DNA of 64,000 bases from positions 32,242 through 96,241 of the forward strand of contig UCAU01000030.1 of NCBI GenBank assembly GCA_900470445.1, given 5' to 3'. A program made the position numbers and the translations under genes. The notes beneath the pieces are model-generated. The model did not search any database. It was not told the origin of the DNA and was given only the letters and a program-made list of their open reading frames with translations. This stretch comes from Hyphomicrobiales bacterium. GTDB taxonomy: Bacteria > Pseudomonadota > Alphaproteobacteria > Rhizobiales > Devosiaceae. Shown in pieces: positions 18,154-27,871 of the stretch. Position 1 is the first letter of the stretch. Each line of letters opens with the position of its first letter.

Positions 18154-19097
18154 GCTTTGAGCCTTGGATCGAGCATGGCCTGCGCGACATCGGCCAGAAG
18201 ATTGACGAGCACATAGACGGTGGCGGCAACGAGCACGCCGCCTTGCACCAGAAGCAGGTCGCGAGTGGAGACGGCCTTGACCAGCATTTGGCCGAGGCCG
18301 GGCCACTGGAACACGGTTTCGATATAAACCGCGCCGCCGAGCACGAAGCCGGCCTGAATGCCGAGCACCGGAATGATGGAGACGAGTGCAGCGCGGAAGG
18401 CGTGACGATAGATAACCTTGTTTTCGCTAAGGCCCTTGGCACGGGCGGTGCGGATGAAATCCTGACGCAGGACTTCGAGCATCGCGGCGCGGGTGAGGCG
18501 GGCGACAACGCCGGTGGCGACGATCGCGAGGGTAGAGGCCGGCAGGATCAGGTGGCGCAGGAGGTCGGGCAGGTCGCCGCCGCCATAGACGGCATACATG
18601 CCTGAGGCTGGCAGCAGGCGCCATTGCACGGCGAAGAACAGGATGAAGACCAGGCCAAGGAAGAAGGCCGGCATGGAAATGCCGATAAGGACAAAGAAGG
18701 TGACGATCCGGTCGGTCCAGTCGAACTGGCGCACTGCCGAGACGATGCCGGCGAGAATGCCGAGGACCGAACATATGACCAGCGACGCCCCGGCAAGGAT
18801 CAGAGTGGCGCCAAAACGTTCAAGCACTTCATCGAGCACGGGCCGATTGAGAATATAGGAGCGGCCGAAATCGCCCTGGAGAAGGTTGCCGATCCAGATG
18901 ACATATTGCTCGGGCCAGGAGCGATCGAGCCCAAGGGCGCGGTTGATGCGCGCGACATTGTCGGGCGTCGCATAGGAGCCGAGAAGGGCTTGGGCGGGAT
19001 CGCCGGGGATCAGTTTCATCACCAGGAAGACGATGACGGAGAGGCCGAGGATGACGGGGATCGCGGCCAGGAGGCGTTTGCCGATATAGGCGGTCAT
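18150..19097 (-). CDS. Dpp-type ABC permease (DppB family)
   Basis: Permease of 315 residues beginning MTAYIGKRLLAAIPVILG. It carries the DppB features LIPGDPAQALLG, IVWIGNLLQGDFGRS and a C-terminal EAA-like loop (FIRTARAKGLSENKVIYRHA). The start at 19097 has an excellent AAGGAGG ribosome site 5 bases upstream, so the ATG 42 bases further upstream is rejected. It overlaps the downstream fusion gene by 4 bases. Confidence 0.9.
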   Translation of the reverse strand: MTAYIGKRLLAAIPVILGLSVIVFLVMKLIPGDPAQALLGSYATPDNVARINRALGLDRSWPEQYVIWIGNLLQGDFGRSYILNRPVLDEVLERFGATLILAGASLVICSVLGILAGIVSAVRQFDWTDRIVTFFVLIGISMPAFFLGLVFILFFAVQWRLLPASGMYAVYGGGDLPDLLRHLILPASTLAIVATGVVARLTRAAMLEVLRQDFIRTARAKGLSENKVIYRHAFRAALVSIIPVLGIQAGFVLGGAVYIETVFQWPGLGQMLVKAVSTRDLLLVQGGVLVAATVYVLVNLLADVAQAMLDPRLKA

Positions 19098-19122
19098 GGG
19101 GGCCTCCTTTTTGGCGGTGCGG

Positions 19123-19164
19123 GTGGGGAGAACCCCCACCTAGCCTCCCCCTGATTGGGGGAGG
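19123..19164. repeat. Two REP-like hairpins between binding-protein and permease genes
   Basis: Within the 123-base gap after the binding-protein stop are two inverted repeats: CCTCCCCC/GGGGGAGG (19144-19151 and 19157-19164, 5-nt loop) and GTGGGG/CCCCAC (19123-19128 and 19134-19139). No T-run follows on the - strand. They may stabilise the upstream message or attenuate downstream expression. Confidence 0.6.
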
Positions 19165-19220
19165 GATGGATCGCGTATTGTTGTGGGCGATGGTTTGCAG
19201 CTGGTGGGGTGCTCCCAACC

Positions 19221-20789
19221 CTACTGTTTGGTCACGTCTCGCAGGACCAGTGAGAAGTCCGGCTGCAGTTCGAAATTGCCCACGGCGCTGGTGACGACGG
19301 CGTTTTGCTTCCAGTTGGCGACGAAGAGCCAGGGAGCGTCTTCGTGGGTGATGGCCTGGACTTGCTTGTAGAGTTCGCCGCGCTCTGCCGGATCGGTGGA
19401 GAGACGCGCCTTGTCCAGAAGGTCGTCGACTTCCGGGTTGGAATAATAGGACGAGTTGAAGCCGCCTTCCGCCGGGAAAGCCGCCGTGCGAAGGGTCAGG
19501 AAGGGCAGGGTGTCGGGGTCGGAAGTCATCCAGGCCATTTCGGCCATGTCGCCCTTGCCTTCCAGGCCGGGATTCACTTCGGAGAGGAAGGTGTTCCACT
19601 CGTAGGTCTTGATCTCGACATCGAGCCCGACGGCGGCGAGATCGGCCTGGATGGCCGTGCCCATGGGGACGGGATCGAGCATGCCCGAGCCCCCTTCGGT
19701 GACGAGGAAGGTGAGCTTGGCGCCTTCAGCGCCGGCTTCTGCAAGGAGCGCCTTGGCTTTTTCTGGATCATAGGGATAGGGCGCCACGTCTTGGTTATAG
19801 GCCCAGTTGAAGGCGGGCGGGATGGGGCCAGAGGAGACGTCGGCCGTGCCTTGCAGCACGTCGTTAACGAGGCTCTCCTTGTTGACCGCGTAGTTCACCG
19901 CCTGACGCACGCGCTTATCGGCAAACGGGCCGTCCTTGGCGTTGAGCATGACATACCAGACATGGGGCCCGACGGCTTCCACCACCTGGTAATTGGCGTC
20001 GCTGGCGAACTGGGCGACGTTGTCTGGCGGGGTTTCGAGCAGCACGTCGATGCCGCCCGAGAGCATTTCGGCAACGCGGGTATTGGCGTCGGTGATCGGG
20101 CGGAAGATGACCGCTTCGAGCGAGGGAGCGCCGTCCCAATAGGCATCGTTGCGCGAGGCGACGACGCTGGTATTGGACTGCCATTCCTCGAACTTGAAGG
20201 GGCCGGTGCCGACAGGATGGCGACCGTAATCGGCGCCATATTGCTCGACTGCGGCGGGCGAGACGATGAGGCCGGTGGGGGAGGCCAGATTGCTCATGAA
20301 GGGGGCGAAGGCTTCGTTGAGGGTGAATTTGACCGTCAGGTCATCCACCACTTCGACGTCCTTGACCGAGGAGAAGAAGAAGGCGAGCGGGAAGGGGCCG
20401 GTCGAGGCGAAGGGGTGGTCTTCCTTCAACATGCGATCGAAGTTGAATTTCACCGCTTCGGCGTTGAACGGGGTGCCGTCGTGAAAGGTGACGCCTTCGC
20501 GGAGGTTGAAGACGTATTCGAGGCCATCTTCGGAAATGGTCCAGTCGGTGGCAAGCGCCGGTTCGATCTCCAGCGTGCCCGGGGTGTTGCGCACGAGGCC
20601 ATCGTAAATGTTGACGGCGATGCGGAAATCGTTGGCGGCGGTCGAGACATGCGGATCGAGCGATGCTGGCTCGGCGATCTGCCCCACCACCAGAATATTG
20701 GGTGGCGTCTGTGCCATGGCCGGAGAAACCAGGGCAAAAGCGGTGGCGGCGAGCAGGAGCGGCGCTAGGCCTTTCCAGGTGCGGATCAT
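19221..20789 (-). CDS. Family-5 ABC substrate-binding protein (peptide-type)
   Basis: A 522-residue periplasmic binding protein with a signal peptide ending at SPAMAQ near residue 26, and family-5 features such as EPASLDPHVS, a YVFNLREGVTFHDGTPF segment and AEAVKFNFDRM. ATG at 20789 is preceded by AAGGAGGT, which decides the start. It heads the operon, expressed from the divergent promoter region with the double palindrome. An M42 peptidase in the same operon and a DUF1028 protein across the promoter suggest a peptide or amino-acid-derivative ligand. Confidence 0.9.
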   Translation of the reverse strand: MIRTWKGLAPLLLAATAFALVSPAMAQTPPNILVVGQIAEPASLDPHVSTAANDFRIAVNIYDGLVRNTPGTLEIEPALATDWTISEDGLEYVFNLREGVTFHDGTPFNAEAVKFNFDRMLKEDHPFASTGPFPLAFFFSSVKDVEVVDDLTVKFTLNEAFAPFMSNLASPTGLIVSPAAVEQYGADYGRHPVGTGPFKFEEWQSNTSVVASRNDAYWDGAPSLEAVIFRPITDANTRVAEMLSGGIDVLLETPPDNVAQFASDANYQVVEAVGPHVWYVMLNAKDGPFADKRVRQAVNYAVNKESLVNDVLQGTADVSSGPIPPAFNWAYNQDVAPYPYDPEKAKALLAEAGAEGAKLTFLVTEGGSGMLDPVPMGTAIQADLAAVGLDVEIKTYEWNTFLSEVNPGLEGKGDMAEMAWMTSDPDTLPFLTLRTAAFPAEGGFNSSYYSNPEVDDLLDKARLSTDPAERGELYKQVQAITHEDAPWLFVANWKQNAVVTSAVGNFELQPDFSLVLRDVTKQ

Positions 20790-20855
20790 TGATAACCTCC
20801 TTGCGTTCCCTCGCCCTTGCCTTGCGGTGGGGACCGTGTGAGAAGGGCTTGCATA

Positions 20856-20900
20856 ATTTATCATCATAAATTTTCCATCTGTCAATTTATGATGATAAAT
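20856..20900. promoter_or_regulatory. Double palindromic operator and promoter in the divergent region
   Basis: Two 17-bp arms (20856-20872 and 20884-20900) are perfect inverted repeats around an 11-base spacer, and each arm is itself built as TTTAT-N4-ATAAA or its equivalent. On the - strand TTGACA (20885-20880) followed after 17 bases by GATAAA (20862-20857) makes a plausible sigma-70 promoter whose -35 and -10 are both covered by the arms. This fits a repressor site for the FadR-type regulator encoded in the operon. Confidence 0.75.
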
Positions 20901-20919
20901 AACTTGAAGAGGATGTTGC

Positions 20920-21573
20920 ATGACCTTTTCCATCGTCGCTCGCGATCCACAAACTGGCGCCTTTGGCATTGCCACTGCGACGGCCGGGCCGATGGTGGGG
21001 GCTTTGGTGCCCCATACACGCAGTGGCCGCGGTGCGGCGGCGACGCAGGCGATGACCAATCCGTATCTTGCGTTCGATGCTTTGGAGCTGCTTGATGGGC
21101 GAGATGCCGAAGCGGCTTTGCAGGCAGCGTTGGCTAGGGATGAAGAGGCTGCTTTGCGGCAGATGATTGTCGTTGATCAGGTTGGCAGGACCGCGGCATG
21201 GACCGGCCAAAGCTGTATCGCTTTTGCGGGGCATCTTTGCGGCGACGGCGTGGCTGTTGCTGGAAACATGCTCGCGGGTCCAGAGGTGATTGCCGACATG
21301 CTTTCAGCATATCTGTCGCTTAAGGGAAAAGTCGGTTTCGCATCGACTCTGCTTGGCGCGCTCAACGCAGGTGCCGAGACTGGGGGCGATATCAGGGGCA
21401 TCGGTTCAGCGGCGTTGCGGGTTCATGGCGCCGAGTCCTTCGCCGAAGTCGACATAAGGGTGGATTGGTCAAAGGAGCCACTGGTTGACCTCCAAGGGCT
21501 GCTTGATCGGGCGTCTGGCGGTCCTTATGCTGAGTTTTTCTCAACGTTGCCGAGGCGTGCTGGGCATTTCTGA
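20920..21573 (+). CDS. DUF1028 family protein
   Basis: A 217-residue protein that starts MTFSIVARDPQTGAFGIA, the hallmark N-terminus of DUF1028. This family is related to N-terminal-nucleophile hydrolases, so Thr2 could become the catalytic residue after loss of Met; that is inferred from the fold relationship. Its function is not established. It is divergent from the peptide importer operon and shares its operator region, so a role in processing an imported amide or peptide is reasonable. It is preceded by AAGAGG at a good distance. Confidence 0.85.
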   Translation: MTFSIVARDPQTGAFGIATATAGPMVGALVPHTRSGRGAAATQAMTNPYLAFDALELLDGRDAEAALQAALARDEEAALRQMIVVDQVGRTAAWTGQSCIAFAGHLCGDGVAVAGNMLAGPEVIADMLSAYLSLKGKVGFASTLLGALNAGAETGGDIRGIGSAALRVHGAESFAEVDIRVDWSKEPLVDLQGLLDRASGGPYAEFFSTLPRRAGHF

Positions 21574-21615
21574 GCGCTAGTGGGTAGGAGCTTACGGTTG
21601 GGAAGCATCCCTCTC

Positions 21616-21657
21616 TAGACCATAGTCCTCACTCGATAGACCATAGTCCTCACTCGA
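21616..21657 (+). repeat. Tandem 21-bp direct repeat, two perfect copies
   Basis: The unit TAGACCATAGTCCTCACTCG plus A occurs twice back to back in the gap between the convergent DUF1028 and ATPase genes. No function is apparent; it may be a slippage duplication. Confidence 0.8.
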
Positions 21658-21708
21658 TCAGTTGTTCCTGCTAAAGCACAGCCGATATAGTGGGACACTT
21701 AGCTGCGG

Positions 21709-22779
<1,071 letters not shown>

Positions 22780-22789
22780 GATTGCTCCT

Positions 22790-24730
22790 TCAGCTCTGGC
22801 GTAGCCAGACCAGCATTTCGCCGGGCTCGCGATTGTCCCAAAGGTGGTATGGCACGAGGCGGGCTTGCTCGGTTTCGGTCTCGGGCGCCTTGTCGGAATA
22901 AAGCGCGTCGCCCCAGTTTTCGGCGGTTTCGCGCAGCACCGGGATGTCGATGGCGATGGCGCCGCGGAGGTCTGGAATTGTTGCGGTCTGTGCCTCCCCG
23001 AGTCCACGCTGTAGGAGGATCGAGTTGAGCCCGGTGCCATTGTCGGTGCCTTCGAGGCAATAAACCAGCGGACCACGCATGACAGCGACGCGCCCGGCAT
23101 CGTGCCGAACGGAGGGATGGGCGCGGAGGGTTCGTGGCTCGAGCGGCAGGTCGAGGGTGACAGCGTCGCCCTTTTGCCATTCGCGCGCGATGCGGACATA
23201 GCCATCGGTTGACGCCGCGGCGATGTCCTGTGCCTGCCCATTCACTGCCAACTTGGCGCCGTGGGCCCAGGCCGGAATGCGGAGGGATACGGCGAACCAA
23301 GCCGCTGCTTCGGGCTCGACGCTGATGTCGATGTTGCCCGACCACGGATAGTTGGTCTTCTGGGTCAGTGTGAATTTTGCGCCATTGGCAAGTTCAACGC
23401 GCGCTTGGCTCTCAGCATAGAGATGCACGGCGATTTCGTCGTCGGCGACGGCGTAGATGTAGGAACCGAGCGAGGTGACGAGGCGGGCGATATTAGGCGG
23501 GCAGCAGGGGCAGGGGTGCCAGGTCCAACGGTGGTGCTTGCCGGTCGACTCCAGCGGATTGTCGTAAAAGAAAGTCTTTCCATCGGTCGAAAGGCCTGTG
23601 ATGGCGCCGTTGTAGAGAGCCTGCTCCATCGTGTCTGCGTAGCGCCGGTTGAGGCCGCGACCAAGCATGCGGGAGGCCCAGAAGACGAGGCCGACCGAAG
23701 CGCAGGTTTCGGCATAGGCGGTGTCGTTTGGAAGGTCGTAATAGTCGGTGAAGCCTTCGTTGGCTTCCGCTGGCCCAATGCCGCCGGTGATGTACATCTG
23801 CTTTTGGGTGAGGTCGGCCCAGAGTGTTTCGAGTGCCGAGGTCAGGCTGTCGTCATTGTACTCGGTGGCGAGATCGGCCATGGCCGAATAGAGATACATG
23901 GCGCGCACGGCATGTCCGACGACCTTGGTCTGTTCGCGCACTGGCAGGTGCGACTGGTTGTATTCCAGGGTATTTTTCTGAACGCCCTTAGGATCGCGGT
24001 TTTGCGCGATGGCTTCCTCGATGAAGAAGTGCGGCTCCTGTCCTCGCTCGTCCACAAAGAACTTGGCAAGGTCCATGTATTCCTGCTTGCCGGTGACGCG
24101 CGCGAGCTTGACGAGCGCCAACTCGACCTCTTCATGGCCGCAATAACCACGAACCTGGCCCGGTCCGCGCCCGAATTTCTTGACGCAGTAATCTGCCATG
24201 CGGCTCATGACATCGAGGAACTTGCGCTTGCCGGTAGCTTGGTAATAGGCCACGGCGCCTTCGATCATATGGCCGGCACAGTAGAGCTCGTGGAAATCGC
24301 GCAGGTTGGTCCATTTCCATTCGGGCTTGATGCGCTGGAAGAATGAGCTGAGGTAGCCGTCGGGGTCCTGCAGCTTTTCGTACATATCGATGATGGCATC
24401 GGCCCGCGCCTCCAGCTCTGGATTGGGCTTGCGATAGAGCGAATAGGCGATGGTCTCGATCGACTTGCCGAGATCGCTGTCCCAGAACATCTGCGGGGTG
24501 CCCAGCCAATGGAGAATCGGAATGACGATGCCGGGGCTCGGAACGTCGGGATTGATCTGGTCGAGCATGCCGGCGGCAACACAACGGTCGAGCAGGATGG
24601 CGGCGGTGTGGTCGCACACCGCTTCCTGCCAGTCGCCCCAGTAGCCACCGACAGTGACGGAAGGAACGGGCAGCGGGCGAAACTGGCGATTGGGAGCGAT
24701 AGTCATATTGACACCTGTATGTGCGATCAT
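22790..24730 (-). CDS. GH127 beta-L-arabinofuranosidase
   Basis: A 646-residue cytoplasmic glycosidase of family GH127 (former DUF1680). The catalytic metal-cysteine site is visible: Glu341-x-Cys343 in AETCASVG and Cys407, Cys409, Cys410 in [12 protein letters not shown], corresponding to the Glu/Cys/Cys/Cys cluster of HypBA1, where one of the last cysteines is the nucleophile. There is no signal peptide, so it acts on imported arabino-oligosaccharides or arabinofuranosyl glycosides. The ATG at 24730 overlaps the permease stop by 4 bases; a second ATG at 24706 is possible. The gene lies between the permeases and the ATPase of a CUT1 importer. Confidence 0.9.
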   Translation of the reverse strand: MIAHTGVNMTIAPNRQFRPLPVPSVTVGGYWGDWQEAVCDHTAAILLDRCVAAGMLDQINPDVPSPGIVIPILHWLGTPQMFWDSDLGKSIETIAYSLYRKPNPELEARADAIIDMYEKLQDPDGYLSSFFQRIKPEWKWTNLRDFHELYCAGHMIEGAVAYYQATGKRKFLDVMSRMADYCVKKFGRGPGQVRGYCGHEEVELALVKLARVTGKQEYMDLAKFFVDERGQEPHFFIEEAIAQNRDPKGVQKNTLEYNQSHLPVREQTKVVGHAVRAMYLYSAMADLATEYNDDSLTSALETLWADLTQKQMYITGGIGPAEANEGFTDYYDLPNDTAYAETCASVGLVFWASRMLGRGLNRRYADTMEQALYNGAITGLSTDGKTFFYDNPLESTGKHHRWTWHPCPCCPPNIARLVTSLGSYIYAVADDEIAVHLYAESQARVELANGAKFTLTQKTNYPWSGNIDISVEPEAAAWFAVSLRIPAWAHGAKLAVNGQAQDIAAASTDGYVRIAREWQKGDAVTLDLPLEPRTLRAHPSVRHDAGRVAVMRGPLVYCLEGTDNGTGLNSILLQRGLGEAQTATIPDLRGAIAIDIPVLRETAENWGDALYSDKAPETETEQARLVPYHLWDNREPGEMLVWLRQS

Positions 24731-25593
24731 TTTACGGCGCCGGCCATGAGGCCGCGCATGTAGTAGCGTTGGAGAAGCAGGAAGATGGCGAGGCAGGGGA
24801 TGGTCATGACCATCACGCCGGCCTGCACCGCTCCCCAGTTGATGGCACCCAGCCGGCCGGCGCGAACGGCCGTCATCAGCACTGGCAGGGTGTATTTGTC
24901 ATTGTCCGAAAGCAGGATCAGTGCCGCCAGGAACTCGTTCCAGGCATTGAGGAAAGCAAAGATCGCAACCGTAGCTACGCCCGGCATGACCAGGGGCAAC
25001 AGCACGCGCACTAGCAACTTGATGTCGCGTGCGCCGTCGATGCGGGCGGCTTCCTCGATCTCGCGGGGCACCGCATCGAAGGCGTTGCGCATCATGAAGA
25101 CCGAGAAGGGCAGTTGCAGCGTCACGTAGACAAGGATCAGCCCAACGAGCGAATTGTTTAGGCCTAGTCTTGCGAGGATGATGAAGAGCGGGGTCAGGAT
25201 GGACTGGAACGGGATCATCAACGTGGCGATGATCAGGATGAAGAACACGTTCTTGAACGGGAAGCGGTAGCGCGAGAAGCCGTAGCCGGCGAGCAGCGAC
25301 ACGATCACCGTCAACACGACCGTGCTGAGCGAGACAAGCAGAGAATTGAAGGTGTGCTGCCAGACGCCTGAACCAAAGGTGTCGAGGGTGGCATAGCTGT
25401 CGAAGCTGATACCCGTTGTAGGCCAGGGTGGCAGGGGCGGGGTCTGGGATTCGCTGCCGCTGCGGAGGGACGATAGCCCGGCCCAGAAAAACGGGGCGAG
25501 GAAGAAGAACGAGGCGACGAGCCCGAACCCGTGAAAGCCTAACCCGCCCATAAATTTGCGCCGGGCACGGGCCTGTTTCGTTGCGGCACTCAT
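24727..25593 (-). CDS. CUT1 sugar ABC permease (MalG type)
   Basis: A 288-residue membrane protein with about six helices. The EAA loop, ending in EEAARIDGARDIKLLVRVLLP, is the usual MalG contact site for the ATPase, and the C-terminus [15 protein letters not shown] is typical. It overlaps the upstream MalF-type gene by 4 bases and the glycosidase by 4 bases. Confidence 0.9.
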   Translation of the reverse strand: MSAATKQARARRKFMGGLGFHGFGLVASFFFLAPFFWAGLSSLRSGSESQTPPLPPWPTTGISFDSYATLDTFGSGVWQHTFNSLLVSLSTVVLTVIVSLLAGYGFSRYRFPFKNVFFILIIATLMIPFQSILTPLFIILARLGLNNSLVGLILVYVTLQLPFSVFMMRNAFDAVPREIEEAARIDGARDIKLLVRVLLPLVMPGVATVAIFAFLNAWNEFLAALILLSDNDKYTLPVLMTAVRAGRLGAINWGAVQAGVMVMTIPCLAIFLLLQRYYMRGLMAGAVK

Positions 25594-26516
25594 TTGTCGT
25601 CTCCGACGCGGAGCAGCCAGAGCTGGACGACGCTGAGCGCCACCAGAATGCCGAGAAGGACGATGGAAAGCGCCGAGCCATAGCCGAGCTGGAACGACAC
25701 GAAGGACTGGTTGAAGATATAATAGACCACAGAGATCATGCGGTTTTGCGGGCCTCCGCTGGTCATGATGTAGAACTGGTCAAAGGCCAGCACCGAGCCT
25801 GTGACAGAGAGGATCAAGGACAGGGCGAGCGTGCGGCGCATCAGCGGCAGCGTGAGAAAGCGGAATCGCTGCCAGCGGCTCGCGCCGTCGATGCGGGCGG
25901 CTTCGATGAGGTCGGTGGGGATGGATTGGAGCCCTGTGAGCAGGATGATCATGGTGAAGCCCACGATCTTCCAGACCACCATTGCGATGATGGTGGGGAA
26001 CGCATTGTTGAAGGTGGCGAGAAGATTGGCGCTGCGGCCGGTGACGCCGAACAGGCGCAGGAGGGGGCTGAAAAGGCCGCTATCCACATTGGCGAGCCAG
26101 ACCCAGAGTAGGGAAGCCGTCGCCAAGCCAACGACCACCGGCAAGAAGAAAATGGTGCGATAGGCGCTGACGCCGCGCCGTTCGTTTTGAACGAAGAGGG
26201 CTAGCGGAAAAGCCAGGGCGAAAATCGCAATGGTGGCGATGACGGTATAATAGGCGGTGAAACTCAGCGCCGCCGCAAAGCGCGTGTCGCTGAACATGCG
26301 CGAATAATTGCCCAGTCCAATCCAGCTTGGTTGGCCCAGCAATGGCCAGTTGTGAAAGCTCATCCAGACGGTGAACAGCACGGGAATGACGAAGAAGATC
26401 GTCACGAGGATTATGGCCGGCGTTATATAGAGCAGCCCCTGCCACTGGCGGTTTTTGCGCGCGCGACGGCGTGGCTTGATGGCTGCCGCAAGTGGAGTGG
26501 CGGTGGTCATGGACAT
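25590..26516 (-). CDS. CUT1 sugar ABC permease (MalF type)
   Basis: A 308-residue permease with an arginine-rich cytoplasmic N-terminus (KPRRRARKNR), then a YITPAIILVTIFFVIPVLFT first helix. The EAA loop (IEAARIDGASRWQRFRFLTLP) is intact. It forms the transmembrane heterodimer with the MalG-type product. It is separated from the binding-protein gene by a large hairpin. Confidence 0.9.
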   Translation of the reverse strand: MSMTTATPLAAAIKPRRRARKNRQWQGLLYITPAIILVTIFFVIPVLFTVWMSFHNWPLLGQPSWIGLGNYSRMFSDTRFAAALSFTAYYTVIATIAIFALAFPLALFVQNERRGVSAYRTIFFLPVVVGLATASLLWVWLANVDSGLFSPLLRLFGVTGRSANLLATFNNAFPTIIAMVVWKIVGFTMIILLTGLQSIPTDLIEAARIDGASRWQRFRFLTLPLMRRTLALSLILSVTGSVLAFDQFYIMTSGGPQNRMISVVYYIFNQSFVSFQLGYGSALSIVLLGILVALSVVQLWLLRVGDDK

Positions 26517-26537
26517 GAATGGAATCCGGTTGAAGAT

Positions 26538-26578
26538 GCGGGAGGCCCCGGCTGAATGGCTTCAGCAGAGCCTCCCGC
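26538..26578. repeat. Compound hairpin between binding-protein and permease genes
   Basis: A 9-bp outer stem GCGGGAGGC/GCCTCCCGC (26538-26546 and 26570-26578) encloses an inner stem GCTGAA/TTCAGC (26551-26556 and 26561-26566). It follows the binding-protein stop by 9 bases. On the transcribed (-) strand no U-tract follows, so a stabilising or attenuating role is more likely than full termination. Confidence 0.65.
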
Positions 26579-26587
26579 TTTTCCCCA

Positions 26588-27826
26588 TCAGGGCGCGTTG
26601 TCGATGATCGACTGCATTTCGGACTGGGCATTGGCGAAGGCGCCATCCACATCGTCGCCATAAATGGCGGCATTGGTGAAGGTTGCCCACGGGCCGTTGG
26701 CGCTGTTGATCAAGTCGTTGAACAAGAGCGTGTAGGGTGTCTTCGCCACGGCGATGGCGTCGACGGCAACCTGCAGGCGTGGATCGAGGCCGGCGAGGGT
26801 TTCCGCAGCGATATCGGACCGGGTCGGCAGCGAACCGTTCTGTGCCAGGATCTTCTGGCCCTCAGGCGAATAGGCGAACTCGATGAACTCCTGCACGGCA
26901 GCAAGGCGCGGTGTGTCCTTGGTGACAACGATATTATCGCCGCCGGCAAAGGACGAGGTGCCGCCTTCGATGCCCGGGATCATGGTCACCCCGAAGTCGA
27001 TATCGGGATAGTCATTGACCAGCGTGCCGATGGCAAAGGCGCCCAAGCTCTGGTGGCCGATCTTGCCATTGGTGAAGCTGAGGAAGTTGACGCCATTGTC
27101 GGTCGCCGAACCTTCCGGAACCAAGTCCTTCTCCACCATGGACCGGTACTTGTCGATCGCAGCGCGCATCTGTGGCGTATCGAGCGTCGCCGTTTGGCCG
27201 TCTGGGGAGAGAATATCTGCGCCGGAAGCCCAGACCAGCGGTGTAAAGGTGAAGATCATGCAGCCGCCGCAAGATCCGCCAGAAAAATAGAAGCCGTAAT
27301 TGTCACCGCCGAGCGCACGAATGGCTTCGGCATTGGCCTCGATCTCATCCCAATTAGCGGGCGCCTTTTCTGGATCTAGGCCAGCCTGCTCGTAGAGGCC
27401 CTTGTTCCAGGCGAGTACCGAGGTTTCAACCAGCAGGGGCAGGCCATAAATCTTGTCCTCATAAGTCCCTAACGTCACATGCGAGGGGGAGAGGCTCTCG
27501 AAATAGTCGAGGCCCTTGGCCCACTCGGTCAGGTCCTGCAACTGTCCGGCCGCGGCGAAGGACGGCGTGTAGATCAGGTCCAGCGAGAGCGCGTCCGGTG
27601 CCTGGCCGCCGGCAATGGCGGTGGCATATTTCTGCACCAGTTCGGCAAACGGCACTTCCGTCAGCGCGATCTGGTTTTTGTGGCTGGCATTATAGGCGTC
27701 GGCCAGCGAGGTGAATGCGGTGCCGATGCCGGTGCGCACCCACATATTAATGGTTTCCTGTGCCATTGCGTTCGACACTAGGCACAGTGAGGCAAGACTG
27801 GTTGCGACCAGTAGTTTGCGGATCAT
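26588..27826 (-). CDS. CUT1 sugar ABC substrate-binding protein
   Basis: A 412-residue family-1 binding protein with a signal peptide cleaved after SNAMAQ near residue 23. The mature part begins ETINMWVRTG and contains YGLPLLVETSVLAWNKGLYE and GHQSLGAFAIG-type segments typical of MalE/UgpB homologues. A CGGC motif (GGSCGGCMIF, two cysteines) is an unusual detail and could form a disulfide. GGAGG precedes the start. With GH127 in the operon the ligand is probably an L-arabinofuranoside or oligomer. Confidence 0.9.
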   Translation of the reverse strand: MIRKLLVATSLASLCLVSNAMAQETINMWVRTGIGTAFTSLADAYNASHKNQIALTEVPFAELVQKYATAIAGGQAPDALSLDLIYTPSFAAAGQLQDLTEWAKGLDYFESLSPSHVTLGTYEDKIYGLPLLVETSVLAWNKGLYEQAGLDPEKAPANWDEIEANAEAIRALGGDNYGFYFSGGSCGGCMIFTFTPLVWASGADILSPDGQTATLDTPQMRAAIDKYRSMVEKDLVPEGSATDNGVNFLSFTNGKIGHQSLGAFAIGTLVNDYPDIDFGVTMIPGIEGGTSSFAGGDNIVVTKDTPRLAAVQEFIEFAYSPEGQKILAQNGSLPTRSDIAAETLAGLDPRLQVAVDAIAVAKTPYTLLFNDLINSANGPWATFTNAAIYGDDVDGAFANAQSEMQSIIDNAP

Positions 27827-27871
27827 AGTTTCACTCCTCCCAAAGTAGACCAGTGCGCCGGTCCTCGCGTT

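Noticed and set aside
18150..18306. N-terminal extension of 51 codons on the permease-ATPase fusion
   Set aside because: It lies over the end of the upstream permease, has arginine-rich shadow composition, and the ATG at 18153 gives the family start with an ATGA overlap.
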